From NCBI RefSeq assembly GCF_045689235.1, contig NZ_CP136864.1, positions 1,860,001-1,924,000 on the forward strand: 64,000 nucleotides of DNA, written 5' to 3'. Position 1 is the first letter of the stretch. The number at the start of each line of letters is the position of its first letter. Positions 1 to 8,579 of the stretch are shown piece by piece. The notes below the pieces were generated by a model. The model was not told the origin of the DNA and did not search any database. It saw only the letters and a program-made list of their open reading frames with translations. The DNA comes from Congregibacter variabilis. Its GTDB lineage: Bacteria > Pseudomonadota > Gammaproteobacteria > Pseudomonadales > Halieaceae. The position numbers were made by a program, and so were the translations under genes.

Positions 1-884
1 ATCCACAGCAGGATTCCAGCGATCACATAGCTATGGCTCGCTTTGCGGTAAAAAAAGCACTGGCAAACGATAACGACATTGCTATGGGACACTATGTGAG
101 CGCGCTGCTCCATGACTACGACCTGAACTTTGACGCTTCTCTGGATGCCATAGAGCGTGCCTACGCCGCGGCTCCAAATCAGCCGTTCTTTGCAATACGC
201 CGAGGCTTTTACCACCTTGCTCTTGGCTATGTGTCCGCGGGTTCAGCGATGATCGAGAAAGGATTGCTTCTGGATCCCACGGATGCGTTGGGACTTCTTA
301 ATTTAGGTCAGGCCAAAATACACCTCGGTGACGTAGATGGCGGGATGGCCTTAATCGAGCGCAGCGCTTCTCTGGGCTTCGCCCCAGCCGGATTGCTGCG
401 GTGCGTGCATCTGGCAAATATCGGACAACCCATCGAATCCTTGCAGTGCTGGCAGCAGCTTCCGGCTGTCATCAAGTCGCGATACCCCGATGCTCTGACG
501 ACGACTCAGGCATGGGACGACCTTGGCCGCGTGTATGCATTAGGCGATGAAGCCGCTCGAAAGCGCATACGCTCAATCGCCTTGGAAATTGTCAGCGACC
601 CGGACATACCCATGAATGGCTATCTCTATGGGGTGCTTCAGGCCGTTAGCGAAACCGAAACGTACCTGCAGCTGTTTGTCGATCGACCATTTTTGCTGAA
701 TGCTAGCCCGCTTCGTCTTATGTGGCTGAGTCTGGGCGATACGCGGCGTGTTACCCGGGACGCGAAGTTTGCCGAGTTTGCCACGCGCTTGGGTTTCACC
801 CGAGCATGGCAGCGCTATGGATGGCCGGACTATTGCCATAGAAATGCCACATCTTCAAATCAAAATGACTTTTACTGCGACTAG
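1..884 (+). CDS. TPR-containing protein, C-terminal part (5' truncated by window edge)
   Basis: The reading frame is open from the first bases of the window, so the ATG at 33 is probably internal and the gene starts outside. About 290 residues are visible. The first half has helical repeats with tetratricopeptide spacing (A/G-rich positions, 'LLNLGQAKIHLGD', 'YALGDEAARKR'). The second half ends in an aromatic-rich tail (WQRYGWPDYC). This resembles the C-terminal TPR region of CadC-like winged-helix or adenylate-cyclase-type regulators, but the diagnostic N-terminal domain is not in the window, so the function is unassigned. It converges on and overlaps by 4 nt the carboxylesterase gene on the other strand. 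Confidence 0.75.
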   Translation, partial: PQQDSSDHIAMARFAVKKALANDNDIAMGHYVSALLHDYDLNFDASLDAIERAYAAAPNQPFFAIRRGFYHLALGYVSAGSAMIEKGLLLDPTDALGLLNLGQAKIHLGDVDGGMALIERSASLGFAPAGLLRCVHLANIGQPIESLQCWQQLPAVIKSRYPDALTTTQAWDDLGRVYALGDEAARKRIRSIALEIVSDPDIPMNGYLYGVLQAVSETETYLQLFVDRPFLLNASPLRLMWLSLGDTRRVTRDAKFAEFATRLGFTRAWQRYGWPDYCHRNATSSNQNDFYCD

Positions 885-1540
885 CCCAGAACTGTTTGCA
901 ACCAGCTCGATATATCAGCTATCTCCTGCGGACACACCGTGTGCTCCATAGGATATTCGCTGTAGTCCACCGTATAGCCCATCTCCACCAGGCGCTCACA
1001 GGCCAGCTTACCCTGTTGCACAGACACCATGGGATCGTGAGTGCCATGGCATATTTTTATGGGAATCTGCTTGTTGGCACTGTTGGGGGTGATTGTGTCC
1101 TTGGTCGCGAAATAGCTTGAGAGGCACATAAGGCCTGCCAGTGGATACATGTGGGTAAGCGCAGTTTGATAAGCAACCGCGCCACCTTGAGAGAATCCAG
1201 CCAATACGATGCGGTCGCTCGATATCCCCCGGTCAATTTCGCGATCAATGAGCAGCCGCACCCTTTCTGCCGACTCAATCAGCTGGCTGAGATCGACTTT
1301 TCTCTCAATGTTCATTTCCGTAATGTCATACCAGGCAGGCATAACGTAACCACCGTTGATGGTGATGGGGATCGACGGGGCATTGGGAAACACAAAGCGA
1401 ACAGCCATGTGATCGGGCAGTTTTAGCTCCGGAATAATCGGTGCAAAATCATTGCCATCAGCACCCAGACCGTGCAGCCAGATAACGGCGGCATTGGCAG
1501 GTGTTTGTGGTTCTTTTTCGATGCAAGGGAGCAGCGGCAT
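881..1540 (-). CDS. Phospholipase/carboxylesterase family alpha/beta hydrolase
   Basis: A cytoplasmic serine esterase of the carboxylesterase/acyl-protein thioesterase family, acting on short-chain esters or acyl thioesters. Visible features are the oxyanion segment HGLGADGND, the nucleophile elbow GFSQGG, the acid in GTHDPMV and the catalytic histidine in PMEHTV, in the expected order. From the ATG at 1540 the product is 219 aa, the usual family length. The frame stays open to 1603, but the extra 21 residues have no counterpart in the family, so 1540 is preferred; an AAGG lies 9 nt upstream. The substrate cannot be read from the sequence. Confidence 0.9.
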   Translation of the reverse strand: MPLLPCIEKEPQTPANAAVIWLHGLGADGNDFAPIIPELKLPDHMAVRFVFPNAPSIPITINGGYVMPAWYDITEMNIERKVDLSQLIESAERVRLLIDREIDRGISSDRIVLAGFSQGGAVAYQTALTHMYPLAGLMCLSSYFATKDTITPNSANKQIPIKICHGTHDPMVSVQQGKLACERLVEMGYTVDYSEYPMEHTVCPQEIADISSWLQTVLG

Positions 1541-1651
1541 ATCAACGCGCCTTGATGGCAAGCTTAGGAGGCCGGCAGTATATACAGGCCGCTCGTCATC
1601 CACAGGGTTTTGTTATTGTGAGCCCCATGGGCGTAATTGGCTGAGCTTTAG

Positions 1652-3067
1652 CTAGACGTCGCTGCGAAAGTCCGCATCGGCCTCAATTTGAAAATAGCCA
1701 ATCCTGCCGTTACGGCATTCCAGCAGTACCGCGCCGCCCCTGTTCTGTTCCAGTATGTTTTGAAACTCTGAAAGGGTTTGGATACTAGTGTCGTTGGCTT
1801 TAATGATCAGCTCGCCCGGCGGCCACTCCATTTTGTCGGCCTGGGTGCCTTGATGGATTTGGGTCACCACCAGTACAGGTTCTTCCTGATCAATGGTCTG
1901 GATCATATCAATCTGGGCATTGGCATCAATATCGCGCATGCCATCGATAATCTCGACACTCAGTTGCTGGATGATCATTCCGAAGACCTCCAGATACTTT
2001 CTTTCACTAATGATCGGTATGGACGGGATGCCTTTTTCGGGATTGCGCATGGCTACGGCGCGGGTGTGGTGAACCTCTCCGGCCCGTTGGTAGGTGATCT
2101 CGACGGCCTCACCAATAGGCACCAGCTTTATAACATCGTAAATATTCTGGTGCCGGTATAAGCCCTGCTTACCGATCACGATGCCATGTCGATCAAACTC
2201 AATACCATTGATAGCCAGAATCACATCCCGCGCCTGAATTTTTGCGGCCTCCAGAAACCCATGCGCAAGCACCTGGGCAACGATGACGCCCCGGGCCTGG
2301 GTCTGTTTAAGCAGGGGGTTAAAGTTCTCGGCATTCTTTTGCAGTTTGCCGCCCATACCCGCGAAGTACGATTCGTTGTGCTGCAAAAGGTTTTCGATAA
2401 TTATTTTCACAAAGCTCGCTGGCGTAATGAAGCCGATGTTTTCGGCATTCATCATCACCGCGGTATTCAGGCCTATTACCGTGCCGTCATCGCTGATGCT
2501 AGGCCCACCGGAGTTGCCCGGATTAATGGCTGCGTTGGTTACAAAGTGTTCGGTGGAATACTCAGAGCCCGATACAAAATTGGTGATCTCGCCACCGGAG
2601 ACGTTGGGCTCGATCATACCCATGGGATAGCCGATTGCCTTGATCTCTTCCCCCCGGAAAGGGCTGCTGCCCTCCCGTAATTTCAGGTATTCAATATCCT
2701 GAATGGCGTACTTTTTGAAGCGCTGCAGCTCTGTGTTGCCCAGCTTGATGAGCGCGATATCCGGATCCAGGTTTTTTACCAGGCCGACCACTTCTGCTTC
2801 GAAGCGTTCTTCACTGGTGAGCATAGAGCTGATTTCGACCTTGATAGAGTTTCTCACCACGTGCGCATTGGTCACGATGTGTCCCTCAAGATCTAAATAA
2901 CGGACAAAGAATCCAGAACCGGACCACTGACCTGGAATCTTGATCGACGGATTCATGACCGACTGAATATCTTCTTCGAGCTGGCCTTCAACATGGACCT
3001 GCACAACACCGCTCATCATCTGTCGGGCGACGTCAGTTAGATTTTTTTTTGTCTCTGACATAGACAC
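1652..3067 (-). CDS. HtrA/DegP-like trypsin-type serine protease with PDZ domains, apparently cytoplasmic
   Basis: A 471-residue S1C protease. The catalytic triad is readable as His69 (TNAHVV), Asp103 (DIALIK) and Ser186 (GNSGGP). The protease domain (about 15-235) is followed by a PDZ-like segment around 255-350 (GVIVAQV, ARDVILAING) and a second, weaker one near 400-471. Unlike DegP, DegQ or DegS, the N-terminus (MSMSETKKNL) is polar, with neither signal peptide nor membrane anchor, so the protein appears to stay in the cytoplasm unless an upstream start is missed. The annotated start is GTG at 3067; an ATG at 3061 is equally possible. It stands alone on its strand and borders the left end of the putative island. 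Confidence 0.88.
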   Translation of the reverse strand: MSMSETKKNLTDVARQMMSGVVQVHVEGQLEEDIQSVMNPSIKIPGQWSGSGFFVRYLDLEGHIVTNAHVVRNSIKVEISSMLTSEERFEAEVVGLVKNLDPDIALIKLGNTELQRFKKYAIQDIEYLKLREGSSPFRGEEIKAIGYPMGMIEPNVSGGEITNFVSGSEYSTEHFVTNAAINPGNSGGPSISDDGTVIGLNTAVMMNAENIGFITPASFVKIIIENLLQHNESYFAGMGGKLQKNAENFNPLLKQTQARGVIVAQVLAHGFLEAAKIQARDVILAINGIEFDRHGIVIGKQGLYRHQNIYDVIKLVPIGEAVEITYQRAGEVHHTRAVAMRNPEKGIPSIPIISERKYLEVFGMIIQQLSVEIIDGMRDIDANAQIDMIQTIDQEEPVLVVTQIHQGTQADKMEWPPGELIIKANDTSIQTLSEFQNILEQNRGGAVLLECRNGRIGYFQIEADADFRSDV

Positions 3068-3560
3068 AGTATAGGAGCTCAGTTTTGAAGCAGTCGCCTG
3101 ATTATCGACAAGTTACGTCATTGATAGCACGGAATTCCAGTTTAAGGGTACTAAACAACGGCCCTACTCCATGTCGCCAACACACTGCCCCTAACCGAAC
3201 AACAATGCCTAGGTGTAACAAGCTACCTCCGGCGTCCCGATGCTGTAGTGTCAGTCAGCGTGCGTAAATGCAGTAGCGCGAGGTATGAGCCCACCGAGGG
3301 GGCACTAAGATACTGATAATTAAGAAGAAAAATGGTAGCTACGGGTGGACTTGAACCACCGACCCCAGCATTATGAATCGTGCTGGAATTGCTTAACTGA
3401 TTGATTTTATTAACTTAAACTCGAGCGCCCACAGCGCATCTTCCATGACAGAGCACAACGAATCACGACAAGTCCCGCAAATCTCCCGCAGCTTACGATC
3501 GCTAAAGCCACCTCGAAAGGCAGCTTTGCCATTGTTATCGAGTTCCGATAACATCGGAAC
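3068..3560. other. Gap at the island left border
   Basis: About 490 bp without a convincing gene. 3068-3290 shows nothing recognisable. 3291-3332 resembles the 3' flank of the tRNA-Met gene at 23.97 kb, 3333-3378 is the tRNA fragment, and 3379-3560 is the leader of the toxin gene. Open frames here (3085-3267 plus strand, 3393-3785 minus strand) lack ribosome-binding sites and recognisable content; the second mostly overlaps the toxin gene in antisense. Confidence 0.6.
3333..3378 (-). repeat. tRNA-Met 3'-part duplicate (putative attachment site, left)
   Basis: These 46 bases are identical to 23974-24019, the part of the tRNA-Met gene running from the anticodon loop (CAT) through the T arm to the terminal CCA, in the same orientation. 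The match stops at the anticodon loop, where the left copy continues into unrelated sequence, so no complete tRNA can form. Beyond the CCA end, similarity continues for about 27 bp (23 of 27 by eye). This is what is left behind when an element integrates into a tRNA gene and restores it with its own copy. Confidence 0.8.
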
Positions 3561-3854
3561 ATGATCGTATCCTTTGGGAATGCACTCACGGAAGACCTCT
3601 TCTGCGACAGGAAGAGTAAATCGACCAGATCGTTCCCCAATGAACTTCTCAGAATCGCAAGGCGGAAGCTTCTCTACCTGCACGATGCAGCGGACCTGCA
3701 GGATCTGAGAGTTCCTCCGGGCAATCGACTTGAGACCCTGAAGGGTAAGTTGAAGGGATTTCACTCGATCCGCATCAACGATCAATGGCGACTGTTTTTC
3801 CGCTGGAGCGGCGGACAGTCACACGACGTACAGATAGTGGACTATCACAGATAG
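3561..3854 (+). CDS. higB: HigB/RelE-type toxin (plasmid maintenance killer protein family)
   Basis: A 97-residue protein of the HigB branch of the RelE superfamily: ribosome-dependent mRNA interferases that cut translated mRNA. Recognisable family landmarks are the start MIVSF, the middle segment with ARRKLLYL and LRVPPGNRLETLKGKLKG, and the core FHSIRINDQWRLFFRW, with a final strand QIVDYH. Length and motif order match the family (about 92 aa). It is directly followed by its antitoxin with no spacer, the usual toxin-first HigBA arrangement. Its place just inside the island's left repeat suggests an addiction or stabilisation role, which is inference. Confidence 0.88.
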   Translation: MIVSFGNALTEDLFCDRKSKSTRSFPNELLRIARRKLLYLHDAADLQDLRVPPGNRLETLKGKLKGFHSIRINDQWRLFFRWSGGQSHDVQIVDYHR

Positions 3855-4133
3855 GTGAAGGCCGTGGATAGACAACCGAAAAATCCGTTTCATCCGGGCG
3901 AAATGTTGCTGGAGGAGTTTCTCGAACCCCAGGGAATGAGCCAGGCTGCGTTCGCCCGAAGAATTGGTTGGACCAAAGCGCGACTCAATGAATTGATTCG
4001 TGGAAAGCGCGGCGTCACTGCCGATGCGGCATTAGACCTCGCGGAAGCGCTGGGAACGTCGCCTAAGCTTTGGATGAACCTCCAGGCTACCTATGATCTG
4101 GACAGGGCCGCTGCGGCCAGAGAAGTAGCATAG
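3855..4133 (+). CDS. higA: HigA-type antitoxin, XRE family
   Basis: A 92-residue antitoxin with an HTH_3 domain. It opens with the family signature HPGEMLLEEFLEP, continues with the helix-turn-helix (MSQAAFARRIGWTKARLNELIRG) and ends with the typical ALGTSPKLWMNLQ segment. It should neutralise HigB and repress the shared promoter. The GTG at 3855 abuts the toxin stop codon. The GTG at 3864 is an alternative start, and the purine run AGGTGAAGG at 3853-3861 lies directly before it. Both starts keep the whole domain. Confidence 0.9.
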   Translation: MKAVDRQPKNPFHPGEMLLEEFLEPQGMSQAAFARRIGWTKARLNELIRGKRGVTADAALDLAEALGTSPKLWMNLQATYDLDRAAAAREVA

Positions 4134-4190
4134 CAGCGCCCACCTACTGCATCATGGATACAGCACGCTTCCTCGGCAGCCCTTCACCCA

Positions 4191-5720
4191 TCACTGTGAC
4201 TCGATATTGGTCATTAGCTGGTAGTAAAAACCGATAGAGCGGCCAACCTCTTCAAGTTGAATCCGCTCATTGACGCCGTGCAGCCGAGGCAGATCAGCGA
4301 CGGACTCGAGTTGAAGCGGGGTCACCGTGAAGGTGTTGATACCCATCGGCTTGGCTGCGAAATACTTTGCATCCGCCCCACCCACCACGAAAAACGGCGC
4401 AACCATGATGTCGTTATCGTAAATCTGCCGCAGCGTTCTCTCGATCAGCTTGTACTGGTCGCTGTAGGGATCGGCGATGTTCGTCGCCGGGGTCGACTGC
4501 GACACATCCGTGATAGTGATCCGGTCATCATCGATCACGTCTCGCACGTAGTCCATGATGTACTCTTTGCTATCGCCAATGGTGGGCCGGAAATTCACGA
4601 CAGCCCGTGCCATAGGCGGTAATACGTTGGCCTTCACTCCACCTTCGATGATGGTCACCGCCGTTGTCGTGTGCAGCATGGCGCGGGTGAGATCCTGTTT
4701 CTCCATCATGTCGATAAACTGTTGCTCGAGCTCGGTGATCTCGTCGTCATCACCGAAGGCCACAGCCGCGTACATGTCGTGCTGATCCTCAGGTAGTTCC
4801 GGCCCCATCCAACGGTACTGGTGACGCAGGGCGTCGTTGAGCTTGTAAGGGAATGGAGCCGCCTCGAGCTTCGCGATTGCCGCGGCCAGGATGCCGATAT
4901 TCGAGGTTTCTGGCGGCTGGGAGGAGTGACCGCCTACACCGTCCACCCGGAGTTCGAGGGCGAGGTAGCCCTTCTGGGCGATGCCGATGAGCGCGGTGTT
5001 CTGGGGAATTCCTGGAAACAGCCCCTCGGCGAGGGGCGCCGACTCGTCGAAAACGAGGTAGGCCTCCGCTATCCCCCTCTTCTCGAGAACATCGGCAATG
5101 TGTCCGACGCCCTCTCCCCCTCCGACTTCCTCATCCTGCCCCATGACAAAGTAGTAGGTACGCGTCGGCTGAAAACCCTCTTTGATCTTCATCTCCGTCG
5201 CTTCCATGATGGCGAAGATCATGCCCTTGTCATCCCAGGATCCCCGGCCCCAGAGATAGCCCTTGTCGACTGTTCCCGCGAAAGGATCGTAGTCCCACTC
5301 GTCCGGAGAGGCGATCGGCACCACGTCCTGGTGCGCCATGAGGATGACTGGAGCCAGCGAGGGATCCTTGCCCTCCCAGGTGTAGAGAAGGCTGTAGGGC
5401 CTGGGATCGCCCATAACTTCCCGAGTGAGGGTCTTGTGCACATTAGGGAAAGTTTCCTCCAGATAATCGTGGAACGCCTCGAAGGCCTCGACATCAAAAT
5501 CGTCGCGATCCTCATTGGAGATCGTGGGGAAGCGTACGCCTCCGGCGAGCCTCTCCACCGCGCCATCGAGATCCACCTCAATCTCGACACGTTCGACGTC
5601 TGCAGACTGCATCGAAGTAAACTCCTGAGCGCTCTGTACAGCAGCGGTGACCATGTACGCTCCCAGAACGGCGCTCAGCGAAAGAGAAAGCGCTGCGGTT
5701 GAGTTCCTAAATGTTCCCAT
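4191..5720 (-). CDS. M20 family zinc peptidase (carboxypeptidase S/PM20D1-like), exported
   Basis: A dinuclear zinc amidohydrolase/peptidase of family M20. Counting from the ATG at 5738, metal ligands and catalytic residues are His136 (MAHQD), Asp169 (WDDKG), Glu203-Glu204 (GQDEEVG) and a C-terminal His in LHGVNER. The dimerisation domain (VGGHSSQPP) sits in the middle. The preferred start is the ATG at 5720, which has GAGGA 8 nt upstream and gives a 509-aa protein with a hydrophobic N-terminal signal or anchor; the in-frame ATG at 5738 is less well supported. CPS1/PM20D1-type enzymes cut or join N-acyl amino acids and dipeptides. It is the last gene of a minus-strand group with two outer-membrane proteins, suggesting uptake and hydrolysis of one substrate class. 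Confidence 0.9.
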   Translation of the reverse strand: MGTFRNSTAALSLSLSAVLGAYMVTAAVQSAQEFTSMQSADVERVEIEVDLDGAVERLAGGVRFPTISNEDRDDFDVEAFEAFHDYLEETFPNVHKTLTREVMGDPRPYSLLYTWEGKDPSLAPVILMAHQDVVPIASPDEWDYDPFAGTVDKGYLWGRGSWDDKGMIFAIMEATEMKIKEGFQPTRTYYFVMGQDEEVGGGEGVGHIADVLEKRGIAEAYLVFDESAPLAEGLFPGIPQNTALIGIAQKGYLALELRVDGVGGHSSQPPETSNIGILAAAIAKLEAAPFPYKLNDALRHQYRWMGPELPEDQHDMYAAVAFGDDDEITELEQQFIDMMEKQDLTRAMLHTTTAVTIIEGGVKANVLPPMARAVVNFRPTIGDSKEYIMDYVRDVIDDDRITITDVSQSTPATNIADPYSDQYKLIERTLRQIYDNDIMVAPFFVVGGADAKYFAAKPMGINTFTVTPLQLESVADLPRLHGVNERIQLEEVGRSIGFYYQLMTNIESQ

Positions 5721-5820
5721 AATTGGTTTCCTCGTCATCTCGGTAATCTCTTGGGTAATCTGTGGACTTGCGTCAGCCCCGGCTGAATCCAGTGTCCGAT
5801 TCTATTCAGGTCTCTCCACC

Positions 5821-6714
5821 TCACCAGGGCAAGGGAATGACCGGGCCGACCTGAAATCGGATCTGCCGCTCGGGGCCAAAATCGTCGGGAGACTCGATGT
5901 ACTCCCAATACTGCAGACTGAACTTCCAAGGCGTGCCACCGAATACCGCGGTTTTAGAGACCCCGACACCGAGCGGAAAGCTCAGCCGGTTGCCGCTGCT
6001 CGCCTCATGGTTATAGCTAAAGGTCGGTGTCGCCTGGATCTGCCAGCCATCCTTGAGATTGACGGTGTAAAAGTACTGGCCGCCAGTAACGCTCGTGTTG
6101 TAAGCATCCTCGCCTGCGACATCCCATTGATGTGTCAGCAGAGCACCCACGAAGCCCCAGGACGTTTGCGCACCGATGAGTATTTCTGGGCCGAGAAGCC
6201 ACTGATCCAGCCCCAGACGATCATCCGTCGCTGTTGGCATCGTGCCGACGACCCCCCCAACCACCATCATGCCGTTGTCAAAGGTCTTGCCGACAGCCGC
6301 ATCAAAGGAGATGTCCCCGAGCTCGACGCCGCTGCTTTCAAAATTCCCGCCGGCAGCTGACAACTCCGACGGCAACACCACCTCGCCGCCTACCAGGGGT
6401 ACGGGTTGGTCGATGTACACGGGGATCAGCGGTCTGGCGAAAAAGTTCACTCCGGGACCGAGCGGATATGGCAGCGAGGGCTGAAAACTGACTCGCGTCG
6501 CGCTCTGATCATAGGCACCGGGAGCATTCCCGCCGTAAGTGGTGAAATCGATCGGCACAGCAAGGAAACCGAGCGAAGTATTCGGATTGGCGAGTTCTCA
6601 CGCAATGTCAGCGGCGCTTTTCTCTTCCTGCGCAAGCGCAACGCTCCATAGGGCGAGGCACACCCAGAAGAGAATACGTGACAGCCTGAATTCGCCGACC
6701 GATATCAAAATCAT
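5821..6714 (-). pseudogene. Outer-membrane beta-barrel (transporter-like) protein, interrupted by in-frame TGA
   Basis: The reading frame begins at an ATG (6712-6714) with GGAGAA just upstream. It encodes a clear signal peptide (hydrophobic FWVCLALWSVALA, cleavage near AQEEK) and then meets TGA at 6598-6600. The same frame continues without a shift into ELANPNTSLGFLAVPIDF and a 245-residue barrel rich in alternating strands, ending in PLPW. Related outer-membrane proteins have a residue, not a stop, in front of the conserved ELANP segment. So either the gene is inactivated by one nonsense change, the stop is read through, or the base is wrong in the assembly. The downstream part alone (GTG at 6558) would lack a signal peptide. 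It lies 42 nt after the DcaP-like porin gene and 100 nt before the peptidase gene. Confidence 0.75.
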
Positions 6715-6756
6715 GCGCTTCTCCGTATTCCTTGATGGCCCCAGTCTCGGCGCCGC

Positions 6757-8331
6757 TCAGTAGTAGTAGAACGTGCTGAACTGCAGCCGAGCCGCGTCAC
6801 CGCTGGAGCCATCGACTGTTTCCCGCTCGCCCCACATGTATTCCACACCGACGCGGAAGCGAGAGTCGAAATCGTAGATGAGGTTGGCGTGAGCGGCCCA
6901 GCCTTTGGCCATTTCATCGGGCGCAAACAGTTCAGGAGTCTTTTCCATTCGCGTGTAGGCGTAATGCAGATTCGATGTCACTTTGTCGGAAAGGCTCAGG
7001 TGCAGTCCGACATTGGCGTTCCAGCCTTCCGCGAGCTCAAGGTTGCCTTCAGTGCTGAGGGCGGCGTTGGGTGTCCCCGCATTCGCGAAGGCGATGATGT
7101 CTGAGAGGGTGCCCTTGGTGTAACCGGCGTTGAATCCGAGAAAATGCGGTTGGTCGGCGCGCAGGTAAACACGAGATCCCAGCACGGTGGTCCAGCCCAG
7201 CTCCGACCGATCCTCTAAGCCATCCGACCCGTCAAAACGAACTTCATTGACCGAAGCGCCGACACTCAGCACGCCTTGATCCCAGGGGTAGCTGATGCCA
7301 CCGGAAAGCCGTGGCGTCCTCGATCGGGCGATGCCCCGGCCGGCAATCGATTCAGGGATCACGATGCGTGTAGCGTCGTAGGACTCAAGCCCGACCGCCC
7401 AGTCGAGCTTTCCGAAAATCTTGTTTCCGTCCCACTTGATCTGTTCCGAGCGACCGCCGAGCAGCGCGTCACCGGCCGCAAAATCGAGCATCAGCGGCAG
7501 CGCACGCAGTTCCGTAAGAATCGACCAGGTCCGCCCCGCCTGCAGTTGGCCGAACTGAAAATAGGCGTGTCGCAGACGAAAGTTGGTGCTCTCGGCGCCG
7601 TCGAAAAAGTCAAACTCGAGAAAGAACTTATCCAGATTAAAAGGTGAGTTGACGTTGCGGATCTCCAGGTGAGTACGACTCTCGCGGATATGCAGCTGGC
7701 TGTAGCTACCCCCCGGGGGGCTGTCGGCTACCGGTATCTGGCCCAGAACGAACTGATAGGGATCTCCCACGCCGTCGAAGTCAAAAATCAGGTCAGTTTT
7801 GGCATAGCCTCCGATGGAAAATCGGTAATCGGAGCCGAACAACGGTGCCGATTTCTCGAAATCAGGATCAATATTCTCTTCGCCCCGCCCGAGCGGAGAG
7901 ATCGTAGCGTCAGCCAAGATCTCCTCCCTCCCGGCTACGGGAAAGCCGTCCGATTCGCCGGCAGTTCCATCGGCATGGTCGGCTAACACCGGCCCGCTAT
8001 CTCCCGTGAGGACAACGCCGCTGTTCGGCGCAGCCTGTTCTGGCAACTGCGGATCAGTGTTGGTGTTGACGCCTCGAAGTATCTCGATCTCGTCCTGAAG
8101 AACCAGCATCTGCCGCTGCATCTCGAGCAGCTTTGCTTCCATCTCCTGAATCGTCATGCTTTGGGACAGCGCCTGATCAGGAGTGTTGAGCCCCAGCAAC
8201 AGGACGAGAACAGGGCGACTCATGCACTGCAGCGTGCGCTGTGAAGTGCTCCGTAGCGACCGGCGGCACGGGAGTGAAGTCATCAGTGGTCGCGAGTCCA
8301 AGCGGAGCGCTTTGATACCTGTGCTCCCCAT
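6757..8331 (-). CDS. DcaP-like outer-membrane porin
   Basis: A 524-aa porin-like protein. After a hydrophobic export segment (SRPVLVLLLG, ending in QALSQ) comes a short coiled coil (MTIQEMEAKLLEMQRQ) and then a long beta-barrel ending in FSTFYYY, with the C-terminal aromatic residue expected for Bam-dependent insertion. This order, coiled coil followed by barrel, is that of DcaP trimeric porins, which admit dicarboxylates and other small anions. The start is uncertain. The ATG at 8331 has AGGAAGGGA upstream but implies a long basic leader; the ATG at 8223 gives a standard signal peptide but no clear Shine-Dalgarno. It is probably co-transcribed with the downstream barrel protein and M20 peptidase. 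Confidence 0.8.
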   Translation of the reverse strand: MGSTGIKALRLDSRPLMTSLPCRRSLRSTSQRTLQCMSRPVLVLLLGLNTPDQALSQSMTIQEMEAKLLEMQRQMLVLQDEIEILRGVNTNTDPQLPEQAAPNSGVVLTGDSGPVLADHADGTAGESDGFPVAGREEILADATISPLGRGEENIDPDFEKSAPLFGSDYRFSIGGYAKTDLIFDFDGVGDPYQFVLGQIPVADSPPGGSYSQLHIRESRTHLEIRNVNSPFNLDKFFLEFDFFDGAESTNFRLRHAYFQFGQLQAGRTWSILTELRALPLMLDFAAGDALLGGRSEQIKWDGNKIFGKLDWAVGLESYDATRIVIPESIAGRGIARSRTPRLSGGISYPWDQGVLSVGASVNEVRFDGSDGLEDRSELGWTTVLGSRVYLRADQPHFLGFNAGYTKGTLSDIIAFANAGTPNAALSTEGNLELAEGWNANVGLHLSLSDKVTSNLHYAYTRMEKTPELFAPDEMAKGWAAHANLIYDFDSRFRVGVEYMWGERETVDGSSGDAARLQFSTFYYY

Positions 8332-8508
8332 TCTGCTTCCCTTCCTCTGAGCCAACATTGGTGGCGGGACGATGCTCTCACGACGAATCAGCCGTTTCCG
8401 GCGGGCTTATCGCGCGGCAATGCTTAACAGCATTATTGAAGGTAATGAAGAACTCACAACAAAAGAACGTATGCAAATTCCGTCACGTAGAGGATGCGGT
8501 GGACCCAT

Positions 8509-8550
8509 GGCACACGGCACAGGGCACAGGGCACAGGACGCTGGACGCTG
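8509..8550. repeat. Heptamer tandem array
   Basis: Six consecutive 7-bp units: GGCACAC, three times GGCACAG, then twice GACGCTG. They lie between the porin gene and the regulator gene, in the likely promoter region of the porin operon. Such arrays change copy number by slippage, which could alter promoter spacing; that effect is inference. Confidence 0.75.
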
Positions 8551-8579
8551 GACGGCTTCGCGGTAGCTCAGGACGCGCT

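Noticed and set aside
3393..3785. 130-codon minus-strand frame at the island border
   Set aside because: It mostly overlaps the HigB gene in antisense, has no ribosome-binding site, and its product shows no family features.
4821..5702. 293-codon open frame on the plus strand inside the M20 peptidase gene
   Set aside because: It is the antisense of a gene with full catalytic motifs; the translated product has no recognisable domain.
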